Shown piece after piece: positions 60,939 through 64,000 of a DNA stretch of 64,000 nucleotides. The DNA is from Sulfurimonas sp. Its GTDB lineage: Bacteria > Campylobacterota > Campylobacteria > Campylobacterales > Sulfurimonadaceae. Position numbers and translations under genes: made by a program. Location: contig JAQTZE010000003.1 in NCBI GenBank assembly GCA_028687935.1, positions 124,001-188,000 of the forward strand, given 5' to 3'. The notes beneath the pieces were generated by a model. That model saw nothing but the letters and a program-made list of their open reading frames with translations. It was not told the DNA's origin and ran no database searches. Numbering within the stretch: position 1 is the stretch's first letter; the number at the start of each line of letters is the position of its first letter.

Positions 60939-61904
60939 ATGAATCATATGTATAATCTAGCCATTATCGGCGCGGGCCCTGCGGGAATTGCAACTGCTGT
61001 AGAGAGCTATATGCTCGGTATTCGCGACATCGTTTTACTCGAAAAAGATGTCAACCACAACTCTACTATTAGAAAATATTACAAAGAGAACAAACGTGTT
61101 GACAAAGACTGGAAAGGTCAAAAAGTCGAACTCGATGGCAGAATATATTTTGTAGATGGTACAAAAGAGAGTACGCTGGATTTTTTTGATGAGATCATAG
61201 ATAACCACTCCGTAGAACTCCAAACGCACTCAGAAGTACAAAGTATCACTAAAAAAACAGACGTGCATGAACAAGAGTATTTTGAAGTGGCAGTAGGTGA
61301 GAGAGTTATAAATGCAAGATATGTCGTAGTGACTATCGGGCGTATGGGAAAACCAAACAAACCTGAGTATAAAATTCCTCCTTCACTAAAGAAAAAAGTG
61401 GGCTATACACTCGAAGGCTGCGAGGGCAATGAGAGTGTTCTTGTTGTAGGCGGTGGAGACAGCGCTATTGAATACGCTGTGGATTTGGCCGCACTCAATG
61501 AAGTCTCAATCTGTTATAGAAGAGAGACTTTCAGACGTGCAAATCCTACAAACCAGAGAAATATTGCAAACGCAATCATGCATAAAGAGCTTCAGGCTAT
61601 TTTGGGTGTGGATATCGATGGTATCGAAGATGATGCAGGACGTGTCAAAGTGCTTTTCAATGAAAAAGAGCCTATGAGTTTTGATAGAGTTATCTATGCG
61701 ATTGGCGGGACGACTCCAAGCGCATTTTTGGCCTCTTCAGGTATTAGTGAAGAAGATGGCAGACCGGTGCATGATGATAATTATGAGACAAATGTCCCTG
61801 GGCTTTTTGTCGCTGGAGATATCACGCAAGAGAGTGGTGGCAGTATCGCGCTTGGACTCAACCATGGCTATGCTATAGCTTGTTTTATACAGGCTAAAGT
61901 ATAG
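60939..61904 (+). CDS. Thioredoxin reductase-like NAD(P)/FAD oxidoreductase
   Basis: LAIIGAGPAGIATAVESYMLGI; VLVVGGGDSAIEYAVDLA; GLFVAGDITQESGGSIALGLNHGY. Confidence 0.9.
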   Translation: MNHMYNLAIIGAGPAGIATAVESYMLGIRDIVLLEKDVNHNSTIRKYYKENKRVDKDWKGQKVELDGRIYFVDGTKESTLDFFDEIIDNHSVELQTHSEVQSITKKTDVHEQEYFEVAVGERVINARYVVVTIGRMGKPNKPEYKIPPSLKKKVGYTLEGCEGNESVLVVGGGDSAIEYAVDLAALNEVSICYRRETFRRANPTNQRNIANAIMHKELQAILGVDIDGIEDDAGRVKVLFNEKEPMSFDRVIYAIGGTTPSAFLASSGISEEDGRPVHDDNYETNVPGLFVAGDITQESGGSIALGLNHGYAIACFIQAKV

Positions 61905-62241
61905 AAGGGTCTCTTTGACTGATCACGCCATCGGGCGTTTCAAGGATGATTTCTACTTCACACTCAAGATATTCTGAGGTGGAGAGTGGCTTGAAGTTTT
62001 TGTCTTCAAACGCAGCTCTTTTTGCGTTTTTGATAATATCTTCGAGGAGAGTGGCTGCGTTTATATCTGCTGAGGCTGAGCCTCTGAGTTTATGCTCAAG
62101 ATAGATATTGACACTTGAGGGTATCTGCTGCGCCAAAAGTGGATGCGCTTCTAAAAGAGAAGCTCTATCAATAGTACGCTGTGCTTCAAGTACTTCAGCG
62201 ATGGAGTCGCGAGCCAATTGAAGTAAAATAGAACGACCCAT
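61894..62241 (-). CDS. Short AMMECR1-like protein
   Basis: LLQLARDSIAEVL...SVNIYLEHKLRGS...IIKNAKRAAFEDKNFKPLSTSEYLECEVEIILE resembles the AMMECR1 pattern but is only 115 aa. Confidence 0.6.
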   Translation of the reverse strand: MGRSILLQLARDSIAEVLEAQRTIDRASLLEAHPLLAQQIPSSVNIYLEHKLRGSASADINAATLLEDIIKNAKRAAFEDKNFKPLSTSEYLECEVEIILETPDGVISQRDPSIL

Positions 62242-62283
62242 AAAAACCTACCTCACTTTAAAATTTACGTTCTAAATTATATC

Positions 62284-63447
62284 CTATTTTGCAAGTTCTG
62301 CTTTTTTGAGTTTGTAATTGTTAAGCAGTTTGATGATAATCATAACGCTGATAACTTGAAAAAGTGCAGCGAGGATAAGTGCATAATAGTGCATCGTATC
62401 TATAGAGTGCGCGTTAAACGCAAGGGTTGCCATCGCGATAAGCAGTGTGAGGGGCATAGAGTGTGAAAGCCCCATGAGCAGGGCATCGATAACTCCAAGT
62501 TCTTTGATAAAGACCAAAGATGCGACAACACGCATGACAGTCATGATACCTGTTATCATGAGCGCCATAGCGATAAGTCCATCCATCATGAGTGCTTCAA
62601 GGTTAAATGAGGCACCGATATGGATGAAAAATATAGGGATCAAAAATCCAAAACCATAGGAAGAGAGTTTGTCTGGAAGGTCTTGTTTATGCTCAAAAAA
62701 CGTGGGGATAAAAATCCCTGCCAAGAACGCACCAAAGGCAAGTTCAAGACCCAGATAGAGCATTGCACCGACAAGTAAAAAGAAGATTCCCATAGAGAGG
62801 CGCATATCTTGTTCTTTGTTGTCGTTGTGCGGCATAAGGGCTGTTGAGACCTCTGGATACCACCAAAACAGAAGCTGCATCGCGCGAAATAGAAGAAACA
62901 TAAAGACGATAAACAAAGTCAGGGCTAAGAGTGTCTGTAAAAGTCCAAAGCCTATGCCTGAGTGCAGAGTCGCTGAGGTAATCGTCAAAAAGCCGATACT
63001 CACAACTTCCCCGATACCTCCAGCAGTCATTGAGAGTGCTAGCCATGGAGTTTTGCCATACTCTTTTGAGAGTGTTGCAATAAGACCGACGGAGATCAGA
63101 GGCAAAAGCACCATAAAGATATTTCCAAGCTCAAAGTAGAGAGAAAAACCGATAGAAAAAGCGTACAGAAGCACGAGATAAAAGATTACCCGTTTCATAA
63201 CACTCGGTGACATTTTGAGAACTTTTTTGAGGTTGATCTCTGTTCCTGCGATAAACATCAGGTACAAAAATCCAAACTCAGCAACGATATCAAAAAGGTG
63301 CTCTGAGTGAAGAAAGCCGACATAGGCCAAAACAGAACCAAGAATGATCTCAATAGGTGTCGTAGGAAGTTTGAGCGCCTTAGCAAAAAATGGAGAAAAT
63401 ATTATAATCAAAGAGATTGTAAATATCAGTACGACGTTCGCGCTCAT
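62284..63447 (-). CDS. Cation:proton antiporter, CPA2/KefB-like
   Basis: KLPTTPIEIILGSVLAYVGFLHSEHLFDIVAEFGFLYLMFIAGTEINLKKVL; multi-TM. Confidence 0.9.
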   Translation of the reverse strand: MSANVVLIFTISLIIIFSPFFAKALKLPTTPIEIILGSVLAYVGFLHSEHLFDIVAEFGFLYLMFIAGTEINLKKVLKMSPSVMKRVIFYLVLLYAFSIGFSLYFELGNIFMVLLPLISVGLIATLSKEYGKTPWLALSMTAGGIGEVVSIGFLTITSATLHSGIGFGLLQTLLALTLFIVFMFLLFRAMQLLFWWYPEVSTALMPHNDNKEQDMRLSMGIFFLLVGAMLYLGLELAFGAFLAGIFIPTFFEHKQDLPDKLSSYGFGFLIPIFFIHIGASFNLEALMMDGLIAMALMITGIMTVMRVVASLVFIKELGVIDALLMGLSHSMPLTLLIAMATLAFNAHSIDTMHYYALILAALFQVISVMIIIKLLNNYKLKKAELAK

Positions 63448-63453
63448 AATAGC

Positions 63454-64000
63454 CTATTTCACTTTTTTTGCGACATCAAGTTGGAGAGATGCGAGCATTT
63501 CAAGGTCTTTACTCATCACACGACCAGCAGTTGTGAGGTAGTTTCCTATGACGATAGAGTTCGCTCCATAGGCAAAAATCTCCTCTTGTCTTGCGCCAAA
63601 CATAAGCTCACGCCCACCTGCAACCATGATACGTTGTGCCTCAGGAAGTGTGTTGCGTGTGAGCTTGATGAGTTCGAGCGCTTCATCTATAGTCAGTGGA
63701 TTTGGCTGCAATTCTAGGGCTTCATTGTGATGATAGAAGTTTACAGGAACTGAAGTCGGATTGAGAGAGTTGAGAGATGCTAACATCGAGACTCTATCCT
63801 CTTGCGTTTCACCAAGACCAAAAATACCTCCACTGATAAGTACCATGCCCGCATTATTTACATTTTGGCAGGTTTCATAGCGCTCACTCCAAGGATGGGT
63901 TGTACAGATTTGCGGATAAAAAGCTTCGGAAGTCTCAAGGTTGTGGTTGTAGGCTTTGATACCTGCTTCTTTTAAAACCAAGAGTTGCTCGAGTGTCGCA
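63454..64000 (-). CDS. bioB: Biotin synthase, partial (N-terminus beyond window)
   Basis: YNHNLETSEAFYPQICTTHPWSERYETCQNVNNAGMVLISGGIFGLGETQEDR; open to the window end. Confidence 0.95.
   Translation of the reverse strand, partial: ATLEQLLVLKEAGIKAYNHNLETSEAFYPQICTTHPWSERYETCQNVNNAGMVLISGGIFGLGETQEDRVSMLASLNSLNPTSVPVNFYHHNEALELQPNPLTIDEALELIKLTRNTLPEAQRIMVAGGRELMFGARQEEIFAYGANSIVIGNYLTTAGRVMSKDLEMLASLQLDVAKKVK

Noticed and set aside
2573-63800. AAACGCA as a Chi or KOPS site
   Set aside because: Such sites are strongly strand-skewed along a replichore; here both orientations occur within individual genes at similar frequency by eye.
2573-63800. AAACGCA as a by-product of Asn-Ala codon usage
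   Set aside because: Copies occur in all codon phases and both orientations and also in intergenic sequence (12038, 13060, 51184, 53285).
1-64000. Prophage, insertion sequence, tRNA or rRNA genes
   Set aside because: No transposase/integrase/phage motifs and no tRNA or rRNA signature recognised by eye; tRNAscan or Infernal could still find something missed.

Overview
The window looks like an ordinary chromosomal segment of a Sulfurimonas-like Campylobacterota (epsilonproteobacterial) genome; the taxon is inferred from gene content. It is densely coding, with no rRNA, tRNA, CRISPR array, prophage or transposase that I can see. Main blocks: a partial large surface lipoprotein; an SUV3-like helicase; a heme-motif chemoreceptor; a CsgG/DUF4810/DUF799-type lipoprotein operon; cobQ; a YcaO operon; an NMT1/SBP/GGDEF sensor; glyA; an AraC-MGMT protein; a BtuB-like receptor; cheR/cheB/MCP; glutaminase; a nitrate-assimilation cluster (NasA-like, PP2C-kinase fusion, NarK-like, CysG, NirA-like); an NFACT protein; cdsA-dxr; tsaD; tpx; murB-fliQ-mqnD; recA; eno; an orphan MotA/MotB-like pair; an FCSD-like/Rieske/cytochrome c cluster; asnB; panE; msrA; and bioB (partial). 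The most striking observation is a hugely over-represented short motif, 5'-AAACGCA-3' (usually AAACGCAG). I count at least about 130 copies over both strands by hand, against roughly 10 expected from base composition. It occurs in all reading frames, in both orientations within single genes, and in some intergenic hairpins. This resembles a DNA-uptake-sequence or HIP1-like interspersed motif; I know of none described for Campylobacterota. Also notable are a candidate operator TTAAT-N5-ATTAA repeated upstream of the nitrate-assimilation genes and several hairpin or repeat arrays in intergenic regions. All counts were made by eye and need scripted recounting.
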